Assembly (NCBI GenBank): GCA_036380435.1
Contig: DASVES010000429.1
Span: 1-12,777 of the forward strand
DNA from: DASQDT01 sp036380435
GTDB taxonomy: Bacteria; Acidobacteriota; Blastocatellia; Pyrinomonadales; Pyrinomonadaceae
Length of the DNA: 12,777 bases
Direction: 5' to 3'
Shown: piece by piece, positions 1 through 6,588 of the stretch
Layout: every line of letters begins with the position of its first letter
Numbering within the stretch: position 1 is the stretch's first letter
Position numbers and translations under genes: made by a program
The notes under the pieces: model-generated
What the model was told of the DNA's origin: nothing
Seen by the model: only the letters and a program-made list of their open reading frames with translations
The model's database searches: none

Positions 1-443
1 CACGTCCGGCGCTTCTCCGTGCCGTGGAGCCTGACCTTCCACTCGCCCTCGCCGTAGAGCTTCACCCCCGTCGAGTCCACCGCCAGGTGCAGTGGGCCTT
101 GACTCAGGCGCGGCAGCTTCACTGCGAGAGTCGCCGCCCGGCGCGACAAAGTCGAGTAGTGCGGGGCGGGCGAGTCCGCACCGAGCAAGCGCAACACCGA
201 GCGCACCAGCCCCTGCGTGGCTCGCAGCGGCAGTTGGTAGACCTCCCTGAGCGTGAGCGCGCAGGTGATGGCGAGGTCGGAGTAGACGCGACGGCGGCCG
301 CGGCGCACGGGCGCGGCCGTGTCGTGCCACCTGCCCACGACGCGCTGCTCGACCCAGAGGGTGAGGCTTCCGCGCCGCACGAGGGCTGAGTTATATTCAT
401 GCCAGTTGCGGATGCGGTACTGGCGCTTAGGCTTGTTGGTCAC
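1..443 (-). CDS. IS5-family transposase, 5' part, truncated by window edge
   Basis: Reading the minus strand from a GTG at 443-441 gives 147 codons without a stop, running off the left edge. The protein begins VTNKPKRQYRIRNWHEYNSA and continues through a basic helical region (RRGRRRVYSDLAI, then LTLREVYQLPLRATQGLVRS) to LHLAVDSTGVKLYGEGEWKV. The last segment carries the first Asp of the DDE catalytic triad (VDSTGVK). This order of motifs is typical of IS5-family DDE transposases. The rest of the enzyme, including the other catalytic acids, lies outside the window, so intactness cannot be judged. An in-frame TAG lies 12 bases upstream of the GTG (455-453), which makes GTG the best start. No close Shine-Dalgarno is visible. 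The gene reads away from the paralog array. Confidence 0.85.
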   Translation of the reverse strand, partial: MTNKPKRQYRIRNWHEYNSALVRRGSLTLWVEQRVVGRWHDTAAPVRRGRRRVYSDLAITCALTLREVYQLPLRATQGLVRSVLRLLGADSPAPHYSTLSRRAATLAVKLPRLSQGPLHLAVDSTGVKLYGEGEWKVRLHGTEKRRT

Positions 444-476
444 GCATCGAGACTAGCAGACGTACCGCCTCCGCGA

Positions 477-498
477 CCTTTTATGCAACAACGCCCCC
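477..498 (-). repeat. Candidate terminal inverted repeat of the IS
   Basis: The minus-strand sequence starts with a G run followed by CGTTGTTGCATAAAAGG, close to the IS903 terminus. It sits 34 bp upstream of the transposase start codon, a usual distance for compact IS5 elements. The matching copy beyond the left edge cannot be seen. Confidence 0.5.
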
Positions 499-810
499 GC
501 GCCGCCCAACAAGTCATTCGAGCCGACCGCGACTCAACGTTGCTTTCATCCGCGAGATTTGCTGCTCGTCAATGCTCGCCGCGGCGCTCAATTCCGGCAT
601 TAGACAGTTCTTAAGGGGCTAGAAAGTTGAACCCTTGCCCCTTTCCCTTATTCGGTATAGAGTGCGCCCCCGCACGGGGGTTGACCTGCCGAGTTAATCC
701 CCCAGCGGGGCGTGGCACGTGGTGGGCCTCGCTACCGGAGACTTTGGTGGGCGACGAGTTTGGAGCCACAAATGGCGCTCACCCATTTCCCAAGGCAAAG
801 GAGAATCTAG
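499..810. other. Leader region of the paralog array, no gene
   Basis: No convincing gene is seen between the IS end and the first paralog. Two small GC hairpins occur: CCCCCG-CA-CGGGGG at 667-680 and CCCC-AGC-GGGG at 700-710. Possible promoter parts are TTGAAC (627-632) and TATAGA (656-661), but their 23-bp spacing is too long for a standard sigma-70 site, so no promoter is called. The region is where a promoter for the three-gene array would be expected. A clear ribosome binding site, AAAGGAGA at 797-804, precedes the first paralog. Confidence 0.4.
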
Positions 811-2004
811 ATGAGAAAGCGTCTGTTCGTCGCCTTAGCATTTCTGACCCTCGCGGGTTTCGGCTTTCAAACGGCTTCGGCGCAGTTGCCGGGCGGCCTC
901 CCCCGCATCCCGAGGCCCGGCAAGCCGAAGGCGACCCCGACCCCGGCCCCGGCCGAGAGCGCGCGGCCCGCGCCGAAGAGTGAGACACAGCCGGCCGCGC
1001 AGTCCCAGCCGGACACGGGCGCCGCGGCGGCCCCGGCTGCCGGGCAGGAACTGCCGCCCATCGCCAAAGACTGGGTCTTAGTCAGGGCCGACACGCGCAC
1101 GTCCTACAAAGGCAACTTCGACGTCTGGAGCTGGCTGCCGCTCGTCACATTCCGCTCCAACATCGAGCGGCCGAGCGGCGCCCGCTACTACGTCGTGGTC
1201 ACCCAGCCGAACGGCGCCCCCTGGATAGAGCTCAAATGCGACTCGGACACGAATGGCATAGGCCACGAGTGCGGGAGCCCGCACACGCCAGACGAGCAGG
1301 GCATTAACGCCGTCGGGGTCATCTCCTTCACCATCAAGATGAAGAACCCGCTGGCCGGCACCGACCAGACGCTCTTCACCGGGAAGGCGAAGGTCGAGAA
1401 AGCCCCTTCCGGCGATCACAGCACGAGGTGGCCCAACAAGTTCTCCTACTTCGTGAATTCCGACTGGGCCTTGCCCATCGGCTACGTCTTCAAGGACGAC
1501 TACTGGCCCGCTGTCGCGTTCACGGTCCGCGGGACAAATTCGTCGGGCCTGCAACTCCACGTGTTTTATAAGGGGCAGGAGGTGGGCGCGCAGCAGGGCC
1601 CCTTCTCCTGCTCTTCCACGGAGCTGAACGGGACGCCCACGCGCTCGACGGCCGAGGCGGTGCCGCAGGGGGGGACGTGGGAACGCGTGTCGTGTAGCCT
1701 CAAGGGCTTGAGATGGGATGGTGAGGAAGTTGAGGGCTATCACACCCTCGTCAGGAACCCGGGGGAGTACGAGGTCAAGGTGCTGTGGAATAAGAAGCTG
1801 TCGAGGACATTCAAGTTCACCGTCGGCCCCGACGGCAGGCTCGCCGATAACGGCATCGCCCGTGCCAACGGGATCAACGCCGAGCGCGTCATCGTGCCCG
1901 TCCAGGTCGTCGGCCCACAGGACGGCCAGTGGGATCGCAACGCCTGGAAGACCGAAGCCTTCTTCGGTCACCCGCTCAAGGGCTTCGCGGGGCCGCCGCA
2001 GTAG
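811..2004 (+). CDS. Exported paralog 1, unknown function
   Basis: This is a 397-residue protein of a family I cannot name. Residues 1-24 form a signal peptide (MRKR, a hydrophobic core, then TASA before Q25), so export by the Sec route and cleavage by signal peptidase I are expected. The mature N-terminus is the box QLPGGLPRIPRPGKPKATP, followed by a Pro/Ala/Gln linker to about residue 80. The remaining ~315 residues form one conserved domain rich in beta-type sequence. Shared landmarks are YYVVV.QP.GAPW, TLFTGKAKVEK, DWALPIGYV, NPGEYEVKVLWN and, near the end, WDRNAWKTEAF. Cysteines C143, C154, C267 and C295 are conserved in all three paralogs and could form disulfides outside the cytoplasm. 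AAAGGAGA, 6 bases before the ATG, fixes the start. The second paralog follows after 66 bp, consistent with one transcript. No catalytic motif is visible; a binding or envelope role is possible but unproven. Confidence 0.85.
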   Translation: MRKRLFVALAFLTLAGFGFQTASAQLPGGLPRIPRPGKPKATPTPAPAESARPAPKSETQPAAQSQPDTGAAAAPAAGQELPPIAKDWVLVRADTRTSYKGNFDVWSWLPLVTFRSNIERPSGARYYVVVTQPNGAPWIELKCDSDTNGIGHECGSPHTPDEQGINAVGVISFTIKMKNPLAGTDQTLFTGKAKVEKAPSGDHSTRWPNKFSYFVNSDWALPIGYVFKDDYWPAVAFTVRGTNSSGLQLHVFYKGQEVGAQQGPFSCSSTELNGTPTRSTAEAVPQGGTWERVSCSLKGLRWDGEEVEGYHTLVRNPGEYEVKVLWNKKLSRTFKFTVGPDGRLADNGIARANGINAERVIVPVQVVGPQDGQWDRNAWKTEAFFGHPLKGFAGPPQ

Positions 2005-2070
2005 GCGGCGCACTCCTAGAGACGAGGTCTCATCCCCCGCACGCCTATTCAAGACACAAGGAGCACCAGC

Positions 2071-3273
2071 ATGAGAAAGCAGCTACTCGTCTTCGCAGCA
2101 TTATTAACCCTGGCCTGCCTCGGCCCGCAGGCGGTCTCGGCGCAGTTGCCGGGCGGCCTCCCCCGCATCCCGAGGCCCGGCAAGCCGAAGGCCACGCCTA
2201 CCCCGGCCCCGACCGCGCAGCCCGCGCCGGCTAATGAAAATCGGCCCGCCGCGCAGCCGCAGCCGGCGGCAGCCAGCCCCGCGCCCGCACAGCCGCCGGC
2301 CGCCGCCCCGGCAGGCGGTCTCGCCGTCCTGAAACATCTTGTCCGGGTGGATACCAGAGCGGTCACGTCCTATAAGGGGGATGCCAACACCTATAGCTGG
2401 ACGCCCGACATCACGTTCGACACCAGCGGGGGTACGCCGAGCGGCGCCAGCTACTACGCTGTGGTCTCACTCCCCACCGGCGCCCCCTGGCTGGAGTTAG
2501 AGTGCGATTGGGCGGGGGGGGGGCGGAACAAATCATATTTCCTGTGCGGCGGCCCGAAAGTCCCCGAGGATAAGGGCACGACGGCGACGGGCCTCTTTCC
2601 CTTCGCCATCAAGCTGCGGAACGAACTGAAGGGCACCGATGAGACGCTCTTTACCGGCAAGGTCAAGATCGAAAAAGCGCCGGGCGACAACGGCACGCCC
2701 GCGGAGCGCGCCAAAAAATCCTTCTTCTACCCCAACATGGATTGGGCGCTGCCCGTCGGCTACGTTTATTACAGCCCCGCGGACAACCACCTCTACACCG
2801 GGTTCTGGGTGCGCGGGAGCACCTACAAGGTAGCCCCGCACGTGTTCTATCAGGGTAAGGAGATAGGATTGGTGGGGGACTGCGATTCCAACGTCGAGGT
2901 CGGGGATGCGTACATACGCTCGGTCAAGCCCGCCCCCTTCTGGAAGTACGTCGAGTGCGAACTGCTCTCCGTTAAAATCAAGGACGAAAGGGATGAGTTC
3001 AGCCTGATGTCGAACCCCGGCGAGTACGAGATCAAGGTGCTGTGGAACGACGAGCTGTCGCGCTCGATCAAGTTCACGGTCGGCCGCGACGGCCAGCTCG
3101 CCGGCGGCCCCCCCCTACTCTACAGGGTGCGGGACTTAGACGGGGAACGGCAACCCGGCGTCATCGTGCCCGTCGCGATCCTCGACGCACAGGACGGCCC
3201 GTGGGACAAAAACGCCTGGCGGACCGGCGCCTTCTACGGCAACCCGCCGACGGGCTTCTCGCCGCCGCAGTAG
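2071..3273 (+). CDS. Exported paralog 2, unknown function
   Basis: The protein has 400 residues and the same plan as the preceding gene: signal peptide 1-24 (AVSA before Q25), the QLPGGLPRIPRPG box, a longer Pro/Ala/Gln linker to about residue 82, then the conserved domain. Family landmarks are YYAVVSLPTGAPW, ETLFTGKVKIEKAP, DWALPVGYVYY, NPGEYEIKVLWN and WDKNAWRTGAF. The four family cysteines are C145, C159, C271 and C296. A further Cys16 lies within the signal peptide, but the residues before it (TLA) do not make a good lipobox. AAGGAG at 2058-2063 supports the ATG. The middle part differs strongly from paralog 1, with little identity outside the landmarks, so this is an old duplication despite 56 identical bases around the N-terminal box. 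A seven-G run at 2515-2521 could be slippage-prone, though the frame is intact here. Confidence 0.85.
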   Translation: MRKQLLVFAALLTLACLGPQAVSAQLPGGLPRIPRPGKPKATPTPAPTAQPAPANENRPAAQPQPAAASPAPAQPPAAAPAGGLAVLKHLVRVDTRAVTSYKGDANTYSWTPDITFDTSGGTPSGASYYAVVSLPTGAPWLELECDWAGGGRNKSYFLCGGPKVPEDKGTTATGLFPFAIKLRNELKGTDETLFTGKVKIEKAPGDNGTPAERAKKSFFYPNMDWALPVGYVYYSPADNHLYTGFWVRGSTYKVAPHVFYQGKEIGLVGDCDSNVEVGDAYIRSVKPAPFWKYVECELLSVKIKDERDEFSLMSNPGEYEIKVLWNDELSRSIKFTVGRDGQLAGGPPLLYRVRDLDGERQPGVIVPVAILDAQDGPWDKNAWRTGAFYGNPPTGFSPPQ

Positions 3274-3300
3274 CCCGGTTGAGTGTTGGGGAGGCAGACT

Positions 3301-3328
3301 CACCACAGAGACACAGAGATCGCAAAGG
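3301..3328 (+). repeat. CACAGAG-type intergenic repeat, single arm
   Basis: The sequence CACCACAGAGACACAGAG followed by ATCGCAAAGG lies between paralogs 2 and 3. It aligns without gaps to 11888-11915, with 20 of 28 bases equal; seven of the eight differences are A/G exchanges. A weaker echo, AGAGACACAAGGGG, occurs at 3421-3434. The opposite arm found at the 11882 copy is not clearly present here, so this looks like a partial or decayed copy. It widens the spacer between paralogs 2 and 3 to 199 bp, compared with 66 bp between 1 and 2. Confidence 0.6.
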
Positions 3329-3472
3329 GGGCACAGGGAGTTGAATTCCTCAACATTCCCACAGGCCAGCTCGTGGGCGGGCTTGTCGAAGGTGCCTTTG
3401 TAAATTGAGAGACACGCCCCAGAGACACAAGGGGCGCCGCTCATCCATTTTCAAGATAGAAGGAGCATCCAG

Positions 3473-4720
3473 ATGGGAAAGCGTATCTTCCTCGCGCTCG
3501 CGTTATCGAGCTGCGTCGGTTTCGGCCTACACACGGCCGTGGCACAGTTGCCCGGCGGCCTCCCCCGCATCCCGCGACCCGGCAGGCCGAAGGCCACGCC
3601 GACCCCGGCCCCGACCGCGCAGCCCGCGCCGTCGGGCGAGACACGGCCCGCCGCGCAGCCGCAGCCGGACGCGCCCGCCGCGACGAATCCCGCCCCGCCC
3701 GCGGCGGCCCCACGTCCGCAGGCGGGAGGCATCACGCTAACCAAGACCCTGATCCGGTTCTGGCCCTATACGGTCACCTCCTACCAGGGGAACTATAACA
3801 ATGTCTGGAGCTGGTTCCCCACGGTCAGATTCAATACCGAGGGGGGGCCGCTGCCCAGCGGCGGGCAATATTACGTCGAGGTCGCACAGCCCGGCGGCGG
3901 CGCGTGGGTGAAGCTCAAATGCGTTAACACCACGATTGGCGGCCCGACCTTCGAGTGCGGCGACCGTAACGATCTGGAGCAGAGCGGCACGCTCGCGACC
4001 GGCGTCTTCCCCTTCGTCATCAAGATGCGCAACCCGCTTGAGGGCACCGAGGGGAAGACGCTCTTCACCGGCAGGGCGAAGGTCGAAAAGGTGCTCTCGA
4101 ACGAGCACGGCCCTCAAGCCGTTAAGAAGTTCGTTTACTACGCCAACCAGGACTGGAATTTGCCCATCGGGCAGGTCTACATCGACTCCGATGACCATCT
4201 CAACGTCAGGTTCTGGATCCGCGGCGAGGGCGCAGGGGGCCTTGAAGCACATCCGATGTACCGGGGCGAGGAGGTGGGACGGTACCAAGAGCACGGCTAC
4301 CAGTACGGCGGGGCCAGCTGCTCGCCCGACATCGAGTACTTCCCAACACAGAGCGCGGGTGCGGGGGCGCCGCAGGAGGCGAAGTGGGCGCGCGTCAACT
4401 GCAAATTCGGGAGCGTAGTCACCAAGCCGGCTAAGAACGTCCCGCAATGGCACGTGCTCGGCGCGAATCCCGGGGAGTACGAGATCAAGGTGCTACGCAA
4501 CAAGAGGCTGGCGCGCTCGATCAAGTTCTCCATCGGACCCGACGGCAAGATCGTTGATAACCGCATCGCCGCCAACAGTGGGATGGGGGCGTGGGACAAC
4601 CACATCTTAGTGCCCGTTACTATTATCGGCGAGCAGGACGGAACGTGGGACAAGAACGCCTGGAAGACCGAAGCCTTCTACGGCCACCCGCTCGCCGGCT
4701 TCACTTGGCCGCCGCAGTAA
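3473..4720 (+). CDS. Exported paralog 3, unknown function
   Basis: This is the longest copy, 415 residues. It has a signal peptide ending TAVA before Q25, the box QLPGGLPRIPRPGRPKATP, a Pro/Ala linker to about residue 85, then the conserved domain. Landmarks are VWSWFPTVRF, YYVEVAQPGG, TLFTGRAKVEK, DWNLPIGQVY, NPGEYEIKVLRN and WDKNAWKTEAFYGHPL. Family cysteines are C150, C162, C283 and C310. The early LSSC at 11-14 resembles a lipobox. It would give an unusually short lipoprotein signal, and the conserved AxA-Q site ten residues later argues for ordinary cleavage. GAAGGAG at 3459-3465 supports the ATG. The final box (WDKNAWKTEAF) is closer to paralog 1, while the linker DNA is closer to paralog 2, so the copy looks mosaic. 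A strong hairpin follows 6 bases after the stop. Confidence 0.85.
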   Translation: MGKRIFLALALSSCVGFGLHTAVAQLPGGLPRIPRPGRPKATPTPAPTAQPAPSGETRPAAQPQPDAPAATNPAPPAAAPRPQAGGITLTKTLIRFWPYTVTSYQGNYNNVWSWFPTVRFNTEGGPLPSGGQYYVEVAQPGGGAWVKLKCVNTTIGGPTFECGDRNDLEQSGTLATGVFPFVIKMRNPLEGTEGKTLFTGRAKVEKVLSNEHGPQAVKKFVYYANQDWNLPIGQVYIDSDDHLNVRFWIRGEGAGGLEAHPMYRGEEVGRYQEHGYQYGGASCSPDIEYFPTQSAGAGAPQEAKWARVNCKFGSVVTKPAKNVPQWHVLGANPGEYEIKVLRNKRLARSIKFSIGPDGKIVDNRIAANSGMGAWDNHILVPVTIIGEQDGTWDKNAWKTEAFYGHPLAGFTWPPQ

Positions 4721-4726
4721 GACAAA

Positions 4727-4758
4727 GGGCGCCGCCTTAATTGATTAAGGCGGCGCCC
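4727..4758 (+). terminator. Strong hairpin, probable terminator of the paralog array
   Basis: Perfect 14-bp arms, GGGCGCCGCCTTAA and TTAAGGCGGCGCCC, enclose a TTGA loop starting six bases after the stop of paralog 3. No T run follows on the plus strand, so the fit to a classical intrinsic terminator is partial. Such hairpins often act as ends or as 3' stabilisers in GC-rich genomes. On the minus strand a short TTT follows the stem. Confidence 0.7.
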
Positions 4759-5012
4759 ACGCCAGCGTCAGTTAAGCTTCCACACCGGGTCGGCGCGCGC
4801 CCCGGGCGCGACGGCGCGGCACACAGGGGGCTGGCCGGGCAATCATCTGCGTCTCAGCGCAGGCGCTGCCTGACAACGGCATGCACCCGACCGCGAATCA
4901 GCGGGCCTCTTATCGTGAACTTGGCTGTACGCCGGGGCCGTCGCCCGTGAGGGTAGGGCCGGCGGAACAGGGCCGGCGTTTGAGTCGTCAGGAGTTGTCG
5001 TAAGGTAATCTC
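4759..5012. other. Intergenic region, no supported gene
   Basis: No credible coding sequence is seen. The stretch 4866-4894 (CCTGACAACGGCATGCACCC and following bases) reminds me of the left side of integron attC-like sites, but no matching right arm was found. A 10-bp direct repeat, AGGGCCGGCG, occurs at 4955-4964 and 4969-4978. The following 200 bp become AT-richer and hold the promoter of the radical SAM gene. Confidence 0.4.
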
Positions 5013-5018
5013 CAATAA

Positions 5019-5047
5019 CGAAATAGTCGCTATTGACATCTATTTCG
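5019..5047. promoter_or_regulatory. Candidate operator: nested inverted repeats around the -35 box
   Basis: CGAAATAG at 5019-5026 and CTATTTCG at 5040-5047 are a perfect 8-bp inverted repeat with a 13-bp spacer. Inside it AATAG-TCG-CTATT (5022-5034) is a second, smaller palindrome. The -35 hexamer TTGACA (5033-5038) lies inside the larger repeat, so a dimeric regulator bound here would block or contact RNA polymerase. This is inferred from geometry alone; no regulator gene is present in the window. Confidence 0.5.
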
Positions 5048-5061
5048 CGGAAGCATATCTT
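5033..5061 (+). promoter_or_regulatory. Sigma-70-type promoter of the radical SAM gene
   Basis: A consensus -35 box, TTGACA (5033-5038), is followed after 17 bp by TATCTT (5056-5061), which keeps four of six consensus -10 bases. Transcription would start near 5068, leaving an untranslated leader of about 150 bases before the ATG at 5221. No riboswitch fold was recognised in that leader. Confidence 0.55.
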
Positions 5062-5205
5062 GCCCGCGTCAAGGGCCGTTTGACAGCCGGCAGGAGTAAT
5101 CTGGTCAGCCTCACGTTCTAAATTACAAACAGGTGGCAAAAGGGGAGGCGACCAAAGGGCGAATCCTAACGCGTCAGAGATGGATGGGACTTAACACGTT
5201 CCGTC

Positions 5206-5212
5206 AGGGAGG
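5206..5212 (+). promoter_or_regulatory. Ribosome binding site that decides the radical SAM start
   Basis: AGGGAGG with an 8-base spacer to ATG 5221 is a near-ideal site. It overlaps the alternative GTG at 5212-5214, which therefore cannot be the main start. Confidence 0.8.
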
Positions 5213-5220
5213 TGTCCGAC

Positions 5221-6525
5221 ATGAAGTTGTTGCTCATCGCGCCGGAAGGTCTGGAGGTTCAGGGCTTCAAAGGTTCCAAGCACGCCCACCACCTCAACCT
5301 GGCTTTGATTGCCGCACTCGCCACACCCTACTTCGAGGATATCAAGATCGTCGAGGAGGAGTTTGAGACGCTCGACTTGGACGAGCCGGCCGACCTCGTG
5401 GGCATCACCATGATGACCTGCCAGGCCGAGCGCGGCTACCAACTGGCCGACCACTTTCGCAAGCGGGGCGTCCGCACCATCTGCGGCGGCAGCCACGCGA
5501 CCTTCATGGCCGAGGAATGCGGCGAGCACTTCGACGCCGTCGTGGTCAACGAGGTCGAGATGATCTGGGAAGAGATCATGGCTGACTTCATGGCCGACCG
5601 GCTCAAGAGCGTCTACCACACCGACCAGCTCCTCGACCTCAGCCTGCTGCCCATGCCGCGCAAGGAGCTTTTCCGCGACAACTGGAAGGGCAAGTTCGCC
5701 GACGTGATCCAGGCCGGCCGCGGCTGCCCGCTCGGCTGCGAGTTCTGCACGGTCACGAATATGTACGGCAAGACGTTCCGCACCCGGCCCGTCGAGCACA
5801 TCGTCGAGGAGATCAAACGCTTCAAGTCCAAGCGCCTCTTCTTCGTCGATGACAACATCTTCCTGTCGCGCAACTACGCCTACGAGTTGTGCGAGGCGCT
5901 CATCCCGCTCAAGATCGACTGGGGCAGCCAGGGTTCGATGGAGCTGATCTGCCGCGACGAAGAGCTGCTGAAGCTGGCCAAGCGTTCGGGCTGCATCAGC
6001 CTGTTCGTCGGCATCGAGACCGTGGATCAGGAGACCCTGAACAAGAACCACAAGCAGTTCAACAAGGTGCAGAAGTACGAGGAGAACATCCGCAAGATGC
6101 ACCGCGCCGGCATCAACGTCATCGGCTCCTTCATCTTCGCCTTCGAGGAGGACACGGCCGAGTGCTTCAGCAAGGTCTACGACTTCGCCGTCCAGAACCG
6201 CCTCTCCATGGTCAACTGCGGCATCATGACGCCCTTCCCCGGCTCGGTCACTTATGACAAGGCCCGGCGCGACAAGAAGATCGTCGATTTTCGCTGGGGC
6301 CAGTACACCGGCTCTAACCTCGTGTGGCGGCACCCCAACATGAGCCGGGCGGAAGTCGAGGCGCGCTACGACCGCTTCCGCCAGCAGTTCTACTCGTGGT
6401 CGTCGATTCTCAAACGCGCCTGGCGCAACCGCGCGCACCCGCTCTATTACTGGAGCATGAACCTGCACCTGTGGTGGCTCTACCACGTCGAGCCGCGTCG
6501 AGCGCCGCGCTGCCTGCCGCCGTGA
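5221..6525 (+). CDS. B12-binding-type radical SAM enzyme
   Basis: This 434-residue protein has a cobalamin-binding-like N-terminal domain and a radical SAM core. Residues 1 to about 140 form a Rossmann-like region with MKLLLIAPEG, DLVGITMMTCQ, CGGSHATFM and VVNEVEMIWEE. A classical DxHxxG cobalamin ligand motif is not seen, as in many members of this class. The motif GRGCPLGCEFC places the Fe-S cluster cysteines at C169, C173 and C176. Later features are FFVDDNIFL, GSMELI, LFVGIETVDQETLNKNHKQF and FIFAFEEDT, typical of the SAM-binding barrel. The C-terminal ~50 residues are rich in Trp, Tyr and Arg and may contact lipid. AGGGAGG at 5206-5212, 8 bases before the ATG, selects 5221; a GTG at 5212 overlaps that site and is unlikely. 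Related enzymes methylate or join unreactive carbons of lipids, tetrapyrroles and natural products. The substrate here is unknown. It has its own promoter, and 305 bp separate it from the lipid genes. Confidence 0.92.
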   Translation: MKLLLIAPEGLEVQGFKGSKHAHHLNLALIAALATPYFEDIKIVEEEFETLDLDEPADLVGITMMTCQAERGYQLADHFRKRGVRTICGGSHATFMAEECGEHFDAVVVNEVEMIWEEIMADFMADRLKSVYHTDQLLDLSLLPMPRKELFRDNWKGKFADVIQAGRGCPLGCEFCTVTNMYGKTFRTRPVEHIVEEIKRFKSKRLFFVDDNIFLSRNYAYELCEALIPLKIDWGSQGSMELICRDEELLKLAKRSGCISLFVGIETVDQETLNKNHKQFNKVQKYEENIRKMHRAGINVIGSFIFAFEEDTAECFSKVYDFAVQNRLSMVNCGIMTPFPGSVTYDKARRDKKIVDFRWGQYTGSNLVWRHPNMSRAEVEARYDRFRQQFYSWSSILKRAWRNRAHPLYYWSMNLHLWWLYHVEPRRAPRCLPP

Positions 6526-6588
6526 GGCCGTGCCTCTCTTTGGCTTTTATAGATCTGTGTGCGACTTCAGTCCGGGGCGGGCTGCGAG

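Larger units (their letters stand above)
1..498 (-). mobile_element. IS5-family insertion sequence, right portion only
   Basis: The transposase start is followed outward by about 55 bp of non-coding DNA. This ends at 477-498 in a sequence which, read from the outside on the minus strand, is GGGGGCGTTGTTGCATAAAA. From memory it resembles the terminal inverted repeat of IS903-type members of the IS5 family (GGCTTTGTTGAATAAA). The transposase identity agrees with this. The other terminus and the target duplication lie outside the window, so the exact end at 498 is inferred from this one side. Confidence 0.6.

Noticed and set aside
24..389. Plus-strand 121-codon frame at the left edge
   Set aside because: Antisense to the IS5 transposase, whose family motifs are clear on the minus strand.
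711..730. Possible sigma-54 promoter (TGGCACG near 714)
   Set aside because: The -12 element would need TTGC; only a GC pair is kept, so the match is insufficient.
1078..2052. Long minus-strand open frame opposite paralog 1
   Set aside because: Shadow of a GC-rich gene; the plus frame has a signal peptide, a ribosome site and two paralogs with the same protein pattern.
3136..3444. Minus-strand frame with a Cys-rich stretch LCPLCDLCVSVV
   Set aside because: This stretch is the translation of the CACAGAG intergenic repeat and is not a zinc-binding protein.
3503..3514. Lipobox-like LSSC in the signal peptide of paralog 3
   Set aside because: It would leave a 13-residue signal, and all three paralogs share an AxA-Q cleavage site ten residues later; copies 1 and 2 lack a valid lipobox.
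4843..5139. 98-codon minus-strand frame with balanced composition
   Set aside because: Overlaps the promoter and operator-like repeats, has no ribosome site and matches no family I know.
5191..6486. 431-codon minus-strand open frame
   Set aside because: Exactly opposite the radical SAM gene and composed of repetitive Val/Leu/Ala/Asp, typical of antisense GC-rich frames; the plus strand has clear family motifs.
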